Position numbers and translations under genes: made by a program
Part shown: in pieces, positions 1 through 10,001 of the stretch
Layout: every line of letters begins with the position of its first letter
Position numbering within the stretch: position 1 is the first letter of the stretch
Assembly (NCBI GenBank): GCA_000444245.1
Contig: ATSW01010660.1
Span: 1 to 22,913 of the forward strand
Origin: Botryllus schlosseri
Lineage: Eukaryota; Chordata; Ascidiacea; Stolidobranchia; Styelidae
Direction: 5' to 3'
DNA: 22,913 bases
The notes under the pieces: generated by a model
Told to the model about the DNA's origin: nothing
The model's database searches: none
Seen by the model: the letters and a program-made list of their open reading frames with translations, nothing else

Positions 1-559
1 GGGGGGGGCGAGCTCGAAGGGAGCCCAAAATTATTTCGTGAATTAGCATAAATCATAGAGTATTTTTTTTTGATTTATGCAATTTTTTCTAATTTTTTTT
101 CGCGTCGTGCGCGAATTCAAGTACCCGTTTATCTATATTATTGGGTATTGGGCTATTACCGCGCCACGACCCCCAAGACATACAATCAAGTTTTAGGCCA
201 TATAACATGCGACTCCAAGAAGTGTGCCAGAACGATCGGCAGCGAGAAAAGCTTGGCCGAAAAGATCTCTGCCCTTATGCAGACCGAAGACTTCGTTATA
301 CAGGCTATACAAAATACATATAGGTTTAATTGTCCATAGGCGCCTAAATGACTGGCGCCGAATGTTCCTGTCTTTGCAATCTGAACGTCACAAGACAAAT
401 ACCATCCCGCTGGGAAAAATTTTATGCCAGTGAAGAAATACCAATTTGAAATCGTGTGCGTCTCTTAGTGTAGAAGCCTACGTTTGGGCGATTCTACATA
501 TTTTGATATAGCAGACTGGAAGTCACGAAATAACATCTTGTAACGAAGTCATATCAACG
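1..559. other. Unexplained left end
   Basis: Starts with a G run and an AT-rich tract. A plus-strand open frame at 70-339 has no similarity I recognise. It would lie within or beyond intron 8 of gene B, on the opposite strand. Confidence 0.4.
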
Positions 560-1260
560 GGTCCGCCCGCCCGAAGATGTTTAATCATTATTTAAGGGCC
601 CTCCCGTTTTCAAGACACTTCATTCAGCTCTACCGGTAAATCTAATTACGTGAGTAGAGAGGACAATAAATTGATAGCATAATATATATGCAATCGCCGA
701 TCTGATTGACCGATTTTATCATAAATTATCGAAAATTTTCGCGCTTCGCGCTGACTCACAATACGTTACACATAATTTCGTGACAAACGCGAACAACGTG
801 ATGGGGGAGGGGGGGGGTCATTTTATCACCCTATGGGAGCCCAAGACCCATGTTTTGGGGGGGCTTGACGAGGTGCTGTTTCGTTCCTGCCAACAGGTAT
901 ACGCCCGAAGATGTTTAATTATTATTGAGTGGTCCCACCTTTTCAAACACACCTCACTCAGCTCTACCGGCAAATCTGATTACGTGAGTATAGAGAAGAT
1001 ACAAATTGATAACAATATATGCAATTCCCGATTATACTGACCGATGAAATTATGAATTCTAGAAATTTTCCGCGCTTCGCGCGCTTAGGCGACAAAAGCT
1101 CATTCGCTATTAAAACTCCCAATTAGTATGATGAATAGCGGTGAGCAGGAGGGGGTCTGGGGGCGAAGCCACCCCCCCCCCGAGGTTCGGCCTATAACCC
1201 TATGGGGGTCCCAATACCAAAGTTTGGGGGGCTGACGAAGTGCTGTTACGGCCCTGCGTA
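560..1260 (+). repeat. Two diverged head-to-tail units of a repeat family
   Basis: Unit 1 starts near 567 and unit 2 near 900. Both share, in order, GCCCGAAGATGTTTAAT, CAGCTCTACCGG, AAATCT/GATTACGTGAGTA, an ATATATGCAAT block, a CGCGCTTCGCGC hairpin, a CCTATGGG block and TTGGGGGG followed by GACGA and GTGCTGTT. Spacing is about 330-365 bp. Unit 2 has an extra segment (1096-1185) with a stem-loop (GCTCATTCGCTATT against AATAGCGGTGAGC) and a G-run/C-run pair. Family unknown to me. Confidence 0.8.
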
Positions 1261-1680
1261 CCATTTGTTGTGACTTGGTAGTGTCATACGCAATGACTGA
1301 AGTACAGGTCGAGACAATCCGAAAGGTGACCGAAGTCGAGTTGAATTATTTGCCATGATAAAAAATGAACCAGTCATGACTCGATAAAATCCTGGTCTGT
1401 ATGTACCCCGACCTCCAAAATGCATGGAAATGTTCAGTGTGGATTCGAATTCAACGACAGACATCCGAAACTGATAGTCCACTGATTCCATCTTCCTTAT
1501 AATTCGAGTCCGGATATTGTAAAAACGTGACTCGTGTCAAGTCATTATGTCGGTATAGGGTTGGGGATATATGTAAATATACATATTTAGAGTGTCTGGC
1601 TATCATGACACTCGATATTTTGAATGCCTCTCAATTACGATAGTCTTTATTTCGAACGGCTGCCAATCAAGGGTTTAAGA

Positions 1681-2409
1681 CAGGGGTTCCCAACCTTTTC
1701 CGACTCATCGCACCCTTATCAATCTCGACACAAATGTCCCCCATATTTACGTATCCGAAAAAGAGGACATACTGTGTTGTATTGTAATGATAAGATATGA
1801 GAGTGGATCTTATAGCCTTAGGAGGCTGTGTGCTCCACGACAATGGCACAATGGCAATTTCAACATTTCAATGCGTTTTTTTTTCTTCTCGACTTTTTCT
1901 TGCTCTCTCACTTTCACAAGCATTCATTCTTCGAATCTTTGCTGCCGATTTCCAAGCTCGTTTTACTGTACTTTCTGGGCTTTTTAATTCACTGCAATCG
2001 CAGCGAGGTCGGCGATGAGGAGCCCAGATAAACCTCCGACACATAAAAATTGGTAGAGCCGAGACTCGAACCAACAGCCATTGGTGTCGTGACGGTGTCG
2101 CTCAGCGCACTGCACAACTCGCATCAATAATAGGACATATAATCGGGAAATTGATTCACCTAACTGTGGTCGCTGGAGAATTTACTAAGAAGGGCCATTT
2201 TTTCGATGTGGTACGTGCTCGGAAAACCGGTTTCCGCGTCTACTTTCCGTTGAGTTTATCTGGTTTTCGCCCGTCTTCACGTGCATTTTTTATCGTGGTA
2301 ATCAAATATAGGCTATATCAATGGACGTTATAACATTTTCGCTCCCTATCGCCCTCTTTGGTATTTTTGCTCCAGTGTTCCTCAAAATCACCCACGTTGG
2401 GAGCCACTG
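1681..2409. mobile_element. Non-autonomous hAT element with perfect 8-bp target duplication
   Basis: The left end is CAGGGGTTCCCAACC; the reverse complement of the right end is CAGTGGCTCCCAACG. The flanks 1673-1680 and 2410-2417 are identical (GTTTAAGA), the 8-bp duplication expected for hAT. At 729 bp with no transposase it is non-autonomous. It contains a SINE and lies in gene B intron 8, 77 bp past the exon 8 donor. Confidence 0.9.
1877..2125 (-). repeat. tRNA-like SINE
   Basis: On the minus strand an A-box-like segment (2114-2097, GCAGTGCGCTGAGCGAC) is followed by a good B box (2072-2060, GGTTCGAGTCTCG) at about the usual spacing, then a roughly 170-bp unrelated body ending in an A-rich tail near 1877. 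The 5' half resembles a decayed tRNA; no clean acceptor stem is visible, so it is unlikely to be a functional tRNA. It is nested inside the hAT element at 1681-2409. Confidence 0.7.
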
Positions 2410-2486
2410 GTTTAAGATACATCGACGGTGTAATTGCGTAGCACGGAATAATGATGCATCGACTGGTTAATAACGAAGTGACTTAC

Positions 2487-2638
2487 AGCTACATTCCTGA
2501 TTTGGGATCCGGCAAACAGCTGGAGCATATTTAAAAATGCGGAGAAGATTTGCCCCTCAGCTTTCGACTTCTCAGTGCAGACCTTGCGAAGAAAATATTC
2601 GACGTGCGTCAAATTACACGACGCGCCGATTCGTACAC
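2487..2638 (-). CDS. XDH: XDH gene B exon 8, FAD domain
   Basis: Encodes residues 284-333, beginning [19 protein letters not shown] and ending [13 protein letters not shown], equivalent to the LRWFAGKQVKSVA segment that precedes VGGNI in the family. The acceptor is TTATTCAG/GT and the donor GCT/GTAAGT, phase 0. It is separated from exon 7 by a 1372-bp intron. LQLFAG for LRWFAG loses a usually conserved Arg-Trp pair. Confidence 0.92.
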
Positions 2639-5600
2639 CTGAATAACACCAATATTTATTGCAGTAATATTTCTGCCGGATATATATTTGTAGAGATGTG
2701 CACACGACCGCAATTGACGTGGTCATAGACTGCGTGCGGACGGCATTACATGACTCGCATGGAGCCACGCTAAATTCATTATATTAATAGTAATAAGAAA
2801 TCATAACATTGTGCATATCTGCTGGTAGCACAACAACCGTGAATCGGAGCTATTTATCCTTATCGGCAAGGCGCATAGTTTGATCACCTTATTACTAGGG
2901 CAAGCTTTTGCAACGGCCGCTTCTTAAATACTCAGAATTTATGTAGTATGATGGACGCTGGTGTTATCAGCTGTTTCTAGAAATTTTATGTCGCAGCTTT
3001 TTTTTATATATTTCATACAATTTTTAATGCAAATTTCATCAAGTATTGCGCAAAATGTACAGGAGTGATTTAAAAACATGCTATAAAACAATTTCCAGTA
3101 TTATTCTATTCTCTTTGATTTGCATAACAAAGAGCTGTGTGATGGATTAGCTGCAACTCAATGTTATCTATGATGCAACAGTCGACTTGCAAGCTCGAAG
3201 TTCAACAACCCCCGCCCAGCATGACAGTTCCCGAACTAGTTAGAAATAGAGGTAAGACTTCGCTTCTAACCAAAGATCGCACTAACGGAAACATATTCTG
3301 CCAAGTCTTTTGAGGACTTTGAACCTTGACCTAATTAAATTTTACCAGTCGGCTTCTAGAGGCGCAGTAATAGTATAGTATGGGAGATGTTACTCTCTCC
3401 GTTCTCCTTTTTCTTTCTCTTGCATGAGTGTAGAGAGATTGGTGCGCAATAATGCTTCGGAGACTGACTGAATGAGGATAGAGTGCTAGTGGCCAGTTAG
3501 GACGCTCGTTTTTATAGTGCAGTGTGGATTGGCCGTTGATAGTTCGCAACTTACGCATGAATTCTACTTATGACTGCAACTTCTGTTAAAATTAAATGCA
3601 ACTTTCTCACCATTTAGTGCAACAAAAACTTGCGCTAGTTATTACTTAAACAGCTTCAATACATAGCTAAAATATACGATCCGTTACGATATTGGACAAT
3701 GGACACTGATGGATGGAGAAAATACGTTTCGCAGATGAAATTGAAAATATATCTGTAACAAGGCAAATTGTTTGTTGTAGTTGTTTTTGTTGTTGTTGTT
3801 GTTGTTGTTGTGTAATTACCAAAAATATTTAGAGCATATGGCCTGACACCTGACAGCCCTTAGCAGCTCGGTCAATGAAAATGCAAATTGGAAACCACAA
3901 AAGGAGGGTAGGCCTACATCAGTGACAAGACGGATAAAGCAGCGTCGTAACTTGCATTGGCGTTAAAACATGGACTGATACAATCTTGTATTCAAAGAGG
4001 CATACGCTACCTGTAGTTCTTTCTTCAATCTCCCAGAGTTCCGTTACATTTACCGGATATATCAGGTTCCCATAGCAACAGCCTTTTACGTTCATTTCGA
4101 CTCCGACTTCCGTATTGCCAACAACTATTTTCGACTCCGGGAAGCGCGACTTCAAATCCAACAGTTCCTTCAGGTCTGCTGGTTCGTGCCACGTCACGTT
4201 CTCCCCGACGAAAGTTAAAGACTCGGGGGATTTTTGGCACTCCAGCTGAAATAACACGCATATACGATGCATCGGTATTCCCAAACTAAGTAAATGACTT
4301 CTGTGCAGCAATACCTTGAGCTCGGGTGGAAATATCGGTTCTTGGGTGGGCTCGTATGGATTCCATGTTGTTGACGATTTGTCTGAATGGAAGGTCGATA
4401 GGTTATTTCCAACTTACTATACGAACTGCAGCCGCAGGTTTGGTTTCTCACCATCACAATTGCCATTCTGCTTTTTGCAACACTGATCCCCTCTGTCGCA
4501 GGTGAAGGTTTCGAAGGCTTTAACAAATAGGTTGGATTAATGTCCGTTGATATATTAATTAGTGAGTTAACAAGGTGATCACTCTTTGAAAATAAATTGT
4601 CGTACCGGATATTATCGACCTATATCCAGTACAGCGGCACAAATTTCCTTGGAGGCACGTTTCCACTTCTTTGAAAGACGGACATTTGTTGTTGCGAAGA
4701 AGCGCATACATGGACATTACGAATCCTGGCGTGCAGAATCCGCACTGCGATCCGTGATAAGCAGCCAATCGCTCCTGTACTTGATGCAACTTGGTTTTGG
4801 TGTTCCCGATGCCTTCCACGGTTGTCACAGCGCACATATGGGCAGAGGTGACGGGGGCAAGGCATGCGTTTACGGCAAAATGCCTGGAAGAAATGGAGCA
4901 ATTATAACCAACTGTGTAATCCGAAACGCCTGTTATATCGACTTCAACATAACCGGCCGATATTAAAACATGCCTAATCGCATCCGATCATTCAATTTGG
5001 TTAATAAAGTCTTGAAGTCTGAGTAGCTTGAAGGGGAATTACTGTAAAATCAATCCCCTCCAGACCGATGCCTCTTCAATAAGCTATTTCTAACATAACT
5101 TCATTCCAGTCGCTACCACAAAATACATACGGTACATACGTTCCTTTAAACATGACCGAAACAGCACTTCAGCCCCCCAAAATAACGCTGGATTTGAGCC
5201 CCCCATAGGGTGGTTCACACAACTTCTGAGCACACTTTGCGCGATAGTTTTTATCATCGATGGTTTCTTGGTACAAATTGTCAGCATGCTATTGTTGTCT
5301 GGTCGCGCGAGGCGCGAAAAAATTCGGTGATTGATATTGTTAATTGCATATATTACTATCAAAGTCTTGACTACTCTCAGCTCACGTGATCAGACGTAGG
5401 CTACATGCTACATTACATAAATTAATCGTTTTTAGGGAAAAGGTACTCATATAAATTTCAAGACAGCTAGCGATAATAAATCGCGCGAAGAAAATGTGAA
5501 AGAAGGTATCTAAATATCCAAAAAATACTCTATATTTTGTGTTACTTTACGAAAGCCGCCAACCCCACCCCCCTCCGCCTCTAAACTTTAAACAAGATTT

Positions 5601-7546
5601 GAGTTACTCAATGGCATTGCGGTTCCTTTTGACTTACCTAACAGATTGCGTCCTTCTGTCCCATTTCGAGATCATTACCGTACAAGCGCCGCATCCTCCT
5701 TCTCCGCAACCGAGCTTGCTGCCAGTCAGTCGCACTGTTCGAACAAACGCAAAATGATGGAAAAGGGTGTGCAAAATACCGATTAGAAATCAGGTAGGCC
5801 TACTTGTCCTTACGTTTGTTGCGAACATAGGTTAGGAGAGTTGTCTCGGGGTCGGCATTGTCGTCTGTAACCTGTCATTCAAGGCAAAATATATCAGTCT
5901 TACGCATGAAGCTCTTAATTTCAATTGTATGGAAAGCTACCTACACGCAGAACTGGAATTTTTTCGAACAAGATTTTGCAATGCCGATTAGTTAGTAGTC
6001 GGAGATATGAAATGAAAGTAACAACTTCTGAAATGTTGCACAGGAAAAGCAGACCGTCCTGTTCCGTTGACAACCAGCGACTTTTACGTTCGGATTCGAG
6101 CAGTGCTTTGGCACTTTGCTAGTATTAGGAACCGGTATTTAAAATTAACACAACAAATGTATCCAGGTATCGGTGAGATTCATTTTACGATTCGCCTATG
6201 TCGCGCGGCGCAAGATATGCATAAATTTTGTCTCGCAAATTCGCGAATAACAAAGATACTGTATGTGTGTCAGCTAAACCTTCTGTCCTGTGATGCATGC
6301 ATGCATATTGTATATGTCCTACATCTCATGCACACTGCATACGTCCAGTAGGCCCACCGTTACTATAAAAATAAATAAACATTGATGATAAAGCGTTTGG
6401 TGTTGGATTACAACAGAGGCGTCACAGGCTAGCTATAAATATAGAGCCTACATACTTAGCCTATGCGTCCATTGCCACGATGCATAAATAGACTGCTTTC
6501 TGAGGGACACGCAGGAACTGCTTATGTCGCATGTACGATAACTATAGTGATGTTTTTATCAGTAGAGTCTTTGGTTTCATTAGAAACCTTGCGAACTGTG
6601 AAGTGAACGGATATCCAGTAATGGTGTTGGGTGATGACAACAATGTAACAATCTCACAGCGGATAGGATGGTATGTAACCATTAAACAAATATCTCTTTT
6701 ACAGAAGATTATAGTTATTGTGATGTCACATATGTTGTCAAAATTATAACTGAAGGCCGATGGCTGTCTCTTAAGTCTGAACCATAAGCGCAGTGAAGCT
6801 TTGAAGTTGTGATTCGTTTTACCGCCCTGGTCATATGACCGGGTATATCTATATGCTTCGACCTTGTCTCAAATAAAGAAATTGCGTCATTGTTGTCATG
6901 AGATCCATCAGACCTGCATAGCTACTCTACGTTAGGCGTAGTATGCGGCACCGGACGTGTGTAACGAATTGAAGTATTTCTATCACGAAAATACAAGCAT
7001 ACGGTGATATCGAAACCTCTCTTGCGTTCCAAATATACGATTATAGCTGTCCTTTGGTTCCTACCCTTTCTTCAAATTTCGTTAGATGAGTTCGGACACT
7101 GGATTCACCGATCAAAAGTGATATTATACGTATCGACTGTCTCGATGGGTCTATTCAAACCTTCGCTAACGTGATGCTTAGACAGATGAGCATATGGAAG
7201 TACTGTCTGTGTGCTAATAGACTCTTGATTATTATTTATACCTGGCCTGAGGCATGTACGTACGATGTTATTGGCCGTGGCGCAAAAGGCCGTCAGGCGA
7301 TAAGCGCCATTATTTATGTTTAATAAACAACAACAACAATGCCTGACCTGACCTTTTCGTCAGTAAATATATCCAATCCATCCATCCACCTGGCTATCAT
7401 CAACAAAACTTACTCAATGCAGAGCATAGCATGGTGGGACTTCGATGAAATAAGGCAACGACTAACGATACGATTTTATTGTGAGATTTCTTTGAACATA
7501 CCTTTCTTCCGTTGACAAAAAATGTTAGAGGAGCCCTTGCCGCCAT
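2487..7546 (-). CDS. XDH: Xanthine dehydrogenase gene B, 5' part (exons 1-8)
   Basis: The spliced model is 7546-7502, 5871-5814, 5734-5638, 4883-4606, 4517-4452, 4382-4315, 4245-4011 and 2638-2487. Every intron is GT-AG and every phase joins. It encodes residues 1-333 of a family whose members are usually about 1330 residues. Cluster II ligands are C44, C49, C52 and C74; cluster I ligands are C114, C117, C149 and C151, each one residue later than in bovine XDH. The FAD-domain motif VVGNTEVG lies at 245-252. [11 protein letters not shown], rather than the YGCGGGGCGAC of aldehyde oxidases, and [12 protein letters not shown] favour XDH. XDH is a cytosolic or peroxisomal enzyme that oxidises hypoxanthine and xanthine. 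The model stops at a clear donor after exon 8; I did not find the following GGNI-type exon in the remaining 2.5 kb, so the gene continues left of the window. Family assignment is near certain; XDH against a close paralogue is very likely. Confidence 0.95.
2639..4010 (-). other. Gene B intron 7
   Basis: A 1372-bp intron without exon-like sequence. It carries a (GTT)n run and a possible retroposon 3' end at 3776-3880. Confidence 0.8.
3776..3880 (-). repeat. Possible retroposon 3' end with (AAC)n tail
   Basis: On the minus strand, GGGCTGTCAGGTGTCAGGCC is followed by an AT-rich stretch and then seven or so AAC repeats. A similar arrangement occurs at 7262-7340 on the plus strand. The simple repeat itself is about 3776-3812. 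Confidence 0.45.
4011..4245 (-). CDS. XDH: XDH gene B exon 7, FAD-binding domain start
   Basis: Encodes residues 205-282, containing [20 protein letters not shown] and the FAD-pyrophosphate loop [13 protein letters not shown]. The acceptor is TATTTCAG/CTG and the donor ACAG/GTAGCG, phase 1. CCYGNLIYP replaces the usual KNMLYP stretch just after the FAD loop, a mild divergence. Confidence 0.95.
4315..4382 (-). CDS. XDH: XDH gene B exon 6, linker to FAD domain
   Basis: Encodes [20 protein letters not shown] followed by LK; the [12 protein letters not shown] motif is characteristic of XDH. The acceptor is CATTCAG/AC and the donor CAAG/GTATTG, phase 0. The introns on both sides are 69 bp. Confidence 0.95.
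4452..4517 (-). CDS. XDH: XDH gene B exon 5, Cys-rich linker
   Basis: A 66-bp exon encoding [20 protein letters not shown] and one Asp, corresponding to the variable Cys-rich linker between the iron-sulfur and FAD domains. The acceptor is TTAAAG/CC. The donor GATG/GTGAGA was chosen because it restores frame with exon 6; a later GTAAGT at 4415-4410 has the wrong phase. Confidence 0.9.
4606..4883 (-). CDS. XDH: XDH gene B exon 4, 2Fe-2S cluster I
   Basis: Encodes 92 residues (68-159): [10 protein letters not shown] with the last cluster II ligand C74, then [15 protein letters not shown] (C114, C117) and [10 protein letters not shown] (C149, C151) of the helical second iron-sulfur domain. The acceptor is TTCCAG/G. 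The donor ATCCG/GTACGA has phase 1. The open frame continues past this donor to 4559, but the continuation loses family similarity and is intron. Confidence 0.96.
5150..5396 (-). repeat. Third copy of the 560-1260 repeat family, inverted, in gene B intron 3
   Basis: On the minus strand the order is CTGATCACGTGAG, ATATATGCAATTAAC, a CGCGCCTCGCGCG hairpin, CCTATGGGGGGCT, TTGGGGGGCTGA and GTGCTGTTTCGGTC, the same as the two units at the left. Intron 3 of gene B spans 4884-5637, so this copy sits inside it. Confidence 0.78.
5638..5734 (-). CDS. XDH: XDH gene B exon 3, 2Fe-2S cluster II
   Basis: Encodes residues 36-66, [19 protein letters not shown] and onward, with C44, C49 and C52, three of the four ligands of the plant-ferredoxin-type cluster. 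The acceptor is CGAACAG/TG after a pyrimidine-rich tract. The donor GTTAG/GTAAGTC leaves two bases that form Arg67 with exon 4. Confidence 0.95.
5814..5871 (-). CDS. XDH: XDH gene B exon 2
   Basis: The exon encodes [19 protein letters not shown], which matches the family's [11 protein letters not shown] segment. The acceptor is TGACAG/GTT. The donor AAAC/GTAAGG leaves one base that forms a Leu codon with exon 3. Length is 58 bp. The intron to exon 1 is 1630 bp; the intron to exon 3 is only 79 bp. Confidence 0.94.
5872..7501 (-). other. Gene B intron 1
   Basis: A 1630-bp intron between the start exon and exon 2. It contains the second (CAA)n-tailed retroposon-like segment. I see no nested gene; a short GCATGCATGCAT run is at 6295-6306. 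Confidence 0.8.
7262..7340 (+). repeat. Possible retroposon 3' end with (CAA)n tail
   Basis: GGCCGTCAGGCGATAAGCGCC followed by an AT-rich stretch and AACAACAACAACAA. It resembles the minus-strand sequence at 3880-3776, in opposite orientation. Confidence 0.45.
7502..7546 (-). CDS. XDH: XDH gene B exon 1 (start codon)
   Basis: This exon encodes [15 protein letters not shown], matching the FFVNG N-terminus of XDH. The ATG at 7546-7544 is followed by G (a favourable +4). An in-frame TAG lies 13 codons upstream (7585-7583) with no intervening ATG, which fixes the start. The donor is AAG/GTATGT, phase 0. The 45-bp exon is too short to be found by ORF length and was located from the FVNG motif. 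Confidence 0.93.
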
Positions 7547-7759
7547 CGTACTTCGTAGTATGAACAACTGATATAAGGACGTCTAACCAACGGAAGTCTG
7601 AAAGAAATAGATCATAACCGCCTTTCATAGGTACTGTGCCGATGTACCCATTTCCGCAATTATGATGAATACAGTCACGACGTTGGTTAGCTTGGCCTAA
7701 TGCACACTGGAATATTCAGTTAAGATTCATGGAGGTTGGTTTAAGAGTTCGTCATTTTA

Positions 7760-7767
7760 TGACGTCA
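7760..7767. promoter_or_regulatory. CRE palindrome upstream of gene B
   Basis: TGACGTCA, the CREB/ATF consensus, lies 214 bp upstream of the gene B ATG. The same octamer also occurs at 9278, 11407 and 12911 away from any gene, so its role here is only a suggestion. Confidence 0.3.
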
Positions 7768-7960
7768 GCCCACTGAGATACGCTCTTAGCAAACATTCGC
7801 GGCTGAGATAAACAGTGGGTTGTGGGTGTAACTACTGTAACGGAGTTATAGCATTCAATCGGCGGCGTTGATTACGTGTTCTTATTGTGACATGATGAGG
7901 AGTATAAGCATGAGTATAAGCATTACGAATCGGGGCTACTGACTGTAATGATTCAAGTTC

Positions 7961-7963
<3 letters not shown>

Positions 7964-8003
<40 letters not shown>
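7964..8003. repeat. (GA)n microsatellite
   Basis: About 19 uninterrupted AG/GA units, 420 bp upstream of the gene B start codon. GAGA-type tracts can be promoter-associated, but this may be plain microsatellite. Confidence 0.95.
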
Positions 8004-8006
<3 letters not shown>

Positions 8007-9189
8007 AAGTGGGAGTGCAGATTTTCGAGAGCCGAAATTGTACTTCCTTTATGACCTGACCGTGACCCACACATATAGCACAGGCTACCCGCGTTCACGG
8101 TTCACAGAAATATCGTTTTAAAAAGATGGTGCGTTTTGTAAACCAATCAATGAGCTGTTCTTCTGCAAAAAGACTTTTTGATTCATTGCTTGCAACAAAT
8201 CCTGAGAAGTAATATTTCATCGCAAGTTGGAGTCCAGGCAGATGTGCTCATGTTTTGCAAAGTACTTTTTTTGTTTGTTCATGAGTTGAGTCATCAGGAG
8301 CGTGAAACGAATTAAAGACTATTTTCGTTACGTAAAATCCCAATTACGACGTGACAATCACTCAACTCATCGAAGATCGGTTCCATTGTAGTGGTCAGGT
8401 CACATGTGCTTATTTATCAGCTGATGAGCAGTTGGAGCGACTTCAAATCGCATAAGCTAGTATGTATTGTATATTGTATACGCCTCATTTAACACCTCTG
8501 AAAAGATCTGTGGCGGCACACTATTGTACCACATTAAACAGTTTGGGAATCACTGGGTTATAGGATGCATGTAAAATTCGATAAATGGTTCCGTAATTGA
8601 ATATGCAATGCCACTGAATAGACATGTCGATGAAACAAACGCCGGAATATTTTCTGATTTAGCCAAACCATGTGGAGATCATTTACGAATACAGTCGGAT
8701 CCGATTATTTCAGACACCACATAAACCCGGAACACCACTTTATTCTGACTAAATGCTCGGTAACGAACAATAGTATCAATTGCACGTAAAAAAACTCCCG
8801 GTAATTTGGACAATTATTCACTTAATCTGGACACAGACTCGCAATTCCTATCGTTAGGCTATGTCACGATAAACAGTACATCTTTAATTTCCACACCTTA
8901 TAAGTGATTATGGTGGAAGAGTGACGATCAATGCATTACCAATCGACAATATTAGGCCGTGCCAGCTATATCCGGCTCCGACACTTCTTAGAATATCGTC
9001 CATCTCAAGCAGATGCAGATGAGTGTATCCACCGAACAATGCGACGTTGCTCTTTTTCTCCTATATTTTTGTCAGTGAAAACGAGAGTTATTTGCCCGCC
9101 GTTGACGCCCGTGACGTGAATATCGGATGGCCCGCGACGCAAGCGCTATCCCTGTTCAATGTAATGCGACGATTATGATGCGTAATAGT

Positions 9190-9743
9190 TAGGGTTGCAT
9201 TTAAAGCAAAAATACACCTAAAATAAACATGTTTAAAGCATGACCCTTGTTTAAAACATGTTTTTATTTTTTAGTCATGACGTCATGAATCTTTAATTGG
9301 GACTTCACAGTGGATTTGCATTGACAAATGAAAATATAGGTCAATATGGCTATTTCGACGAAAAAGGCTTCCGATCACTGTCATAAACAGATCAAAAATA
9401 TCTTTAACCAAGACTACATCGTTATGCAGCATTTTTGTGGCCGACTGTTTACATCCACAGAACACCCATTCCGTACCAATGATGTATATCTACACGCTGT
9501 AACTGCTGAACCTACGACGATTTCGAGGGTTCCATACACCCCACATCGTATACGTCGACTATATCGGGTGCAAATCGTCCGTAGGCTCATACTACATATT
9601 TTTCAAAAGTATTTTCACGATTATAGCATAATTAAAAACTAAAAAAAATGTTGTTTTAAAAAAAGATATTTGTTTAAAACACTGTTTAAAACATGTTTCA
9701 TATAAAGTGTTTTAAAACACCGTTTATTTTAAATGCAACCCTA
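9190..9743. mobile_element. hAT-type non-autonomous element, family TAGGGTTGCATTTAAA, complete copy
   Basis: The left end is TAGGGTTGCATTTAAA and the right end is the inverted TTTAAATGCAACCCTA. The 8-bp flanks are GTAATAGT (9182-9189) and GTTATAGT (9744-9751), differing at one base. Subterminal GTTTAAAAC-type repeats are present at both ends. The 554-bp body matches the element at 22335 in inverted orientation but lacks about 175 bp of it. The open frame at 9346-9642 lies wholly inside. Confidence 0.88.
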
Positions 9744-9987
9744 GTTATAGTTCTGGACAATGCGCAAGTATCACTTCTGCGCCGCAATTTCATTAAGGAA
9801 TGCTTTTTCGATTGCTACTGTTATTGAAGATTGGATCGCACACGCTCAAAAGTTTATATAACGGAATGAAAAATTGTTACGAAAGGGATTGAATTGGGAT
9901 TTTACGTGAATAATTTAAAAACGCGCGAATATTAAAAGACAAGTGGGCGAAAAAAATCAGTTTGAAACCGTTCCGTAGAGCAAAAAA

Positions 9988-10001
9988 GGTTGCCGACCCT
10001 A
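9988..10001 (-). mobile_element. Orphan hAT terminal end
   Basis: Reads TAGGGTCGGCAACCTTTTTT on the minus strand, a typical hAT terminus. I found no matching opposite end or target duplication, so only this end is claimed. Confidence 0.5.

Larger units (their letters stand above)
7547..9181. other. Gene B 5' flank
   Basis: Upstream region of gene B; no other gene seen. A (GA)n tract and one CRE-like palindrome lie within 460 bp of the ATG. A hAT-type right end (GGGAATCACTG, ending at 8555) has no partner I could find. No convincing TATA box. Confidence 0.5.

Noticed and set aside
70-339. Plus-strand 89-codon open frame at the left end
   Set aside because: No family motif, no splice-supported partner exons, AT-rich start region; could be an exon of an unseen gene but nothing supports it.
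2040-2125. A functional tRNA gene on the minus strand
   Set aside because: A and B boxes are visible, but there is no clean acceptor stem and the sequence continues into a SINE body with an A-rich tail.
1-2486. Remaining XDH gene B exons left of exon 8
   Set aside because: I looked on the minus strand for GGNI, SPISDLNP, GYRKT and RRDDDIA-type coding and found none; the gene must continue outside the window.
4215-4526. Long minus-strand frame crossing 4215-4526
   Set aside because: It reads through two introns of gene B in the wrong frame; the real exons are 4452-4517 and 4315-4382.
7844-8563. hAT element pairing GGGAATCACTG at 8555 with a left end near 7852
   Set aside because: A 7-of-8 target duplication can be found, but the supposed left terminus does not match the right one.
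9283-9642. Open frames sharing an EPTTISRVP-like peptide between 9346-9642 (+) and 22516-22770 (-)
   Set aside because: The similarity comes from both lying in copies of the same non-coding hAT-type element; no transposase motif is present.
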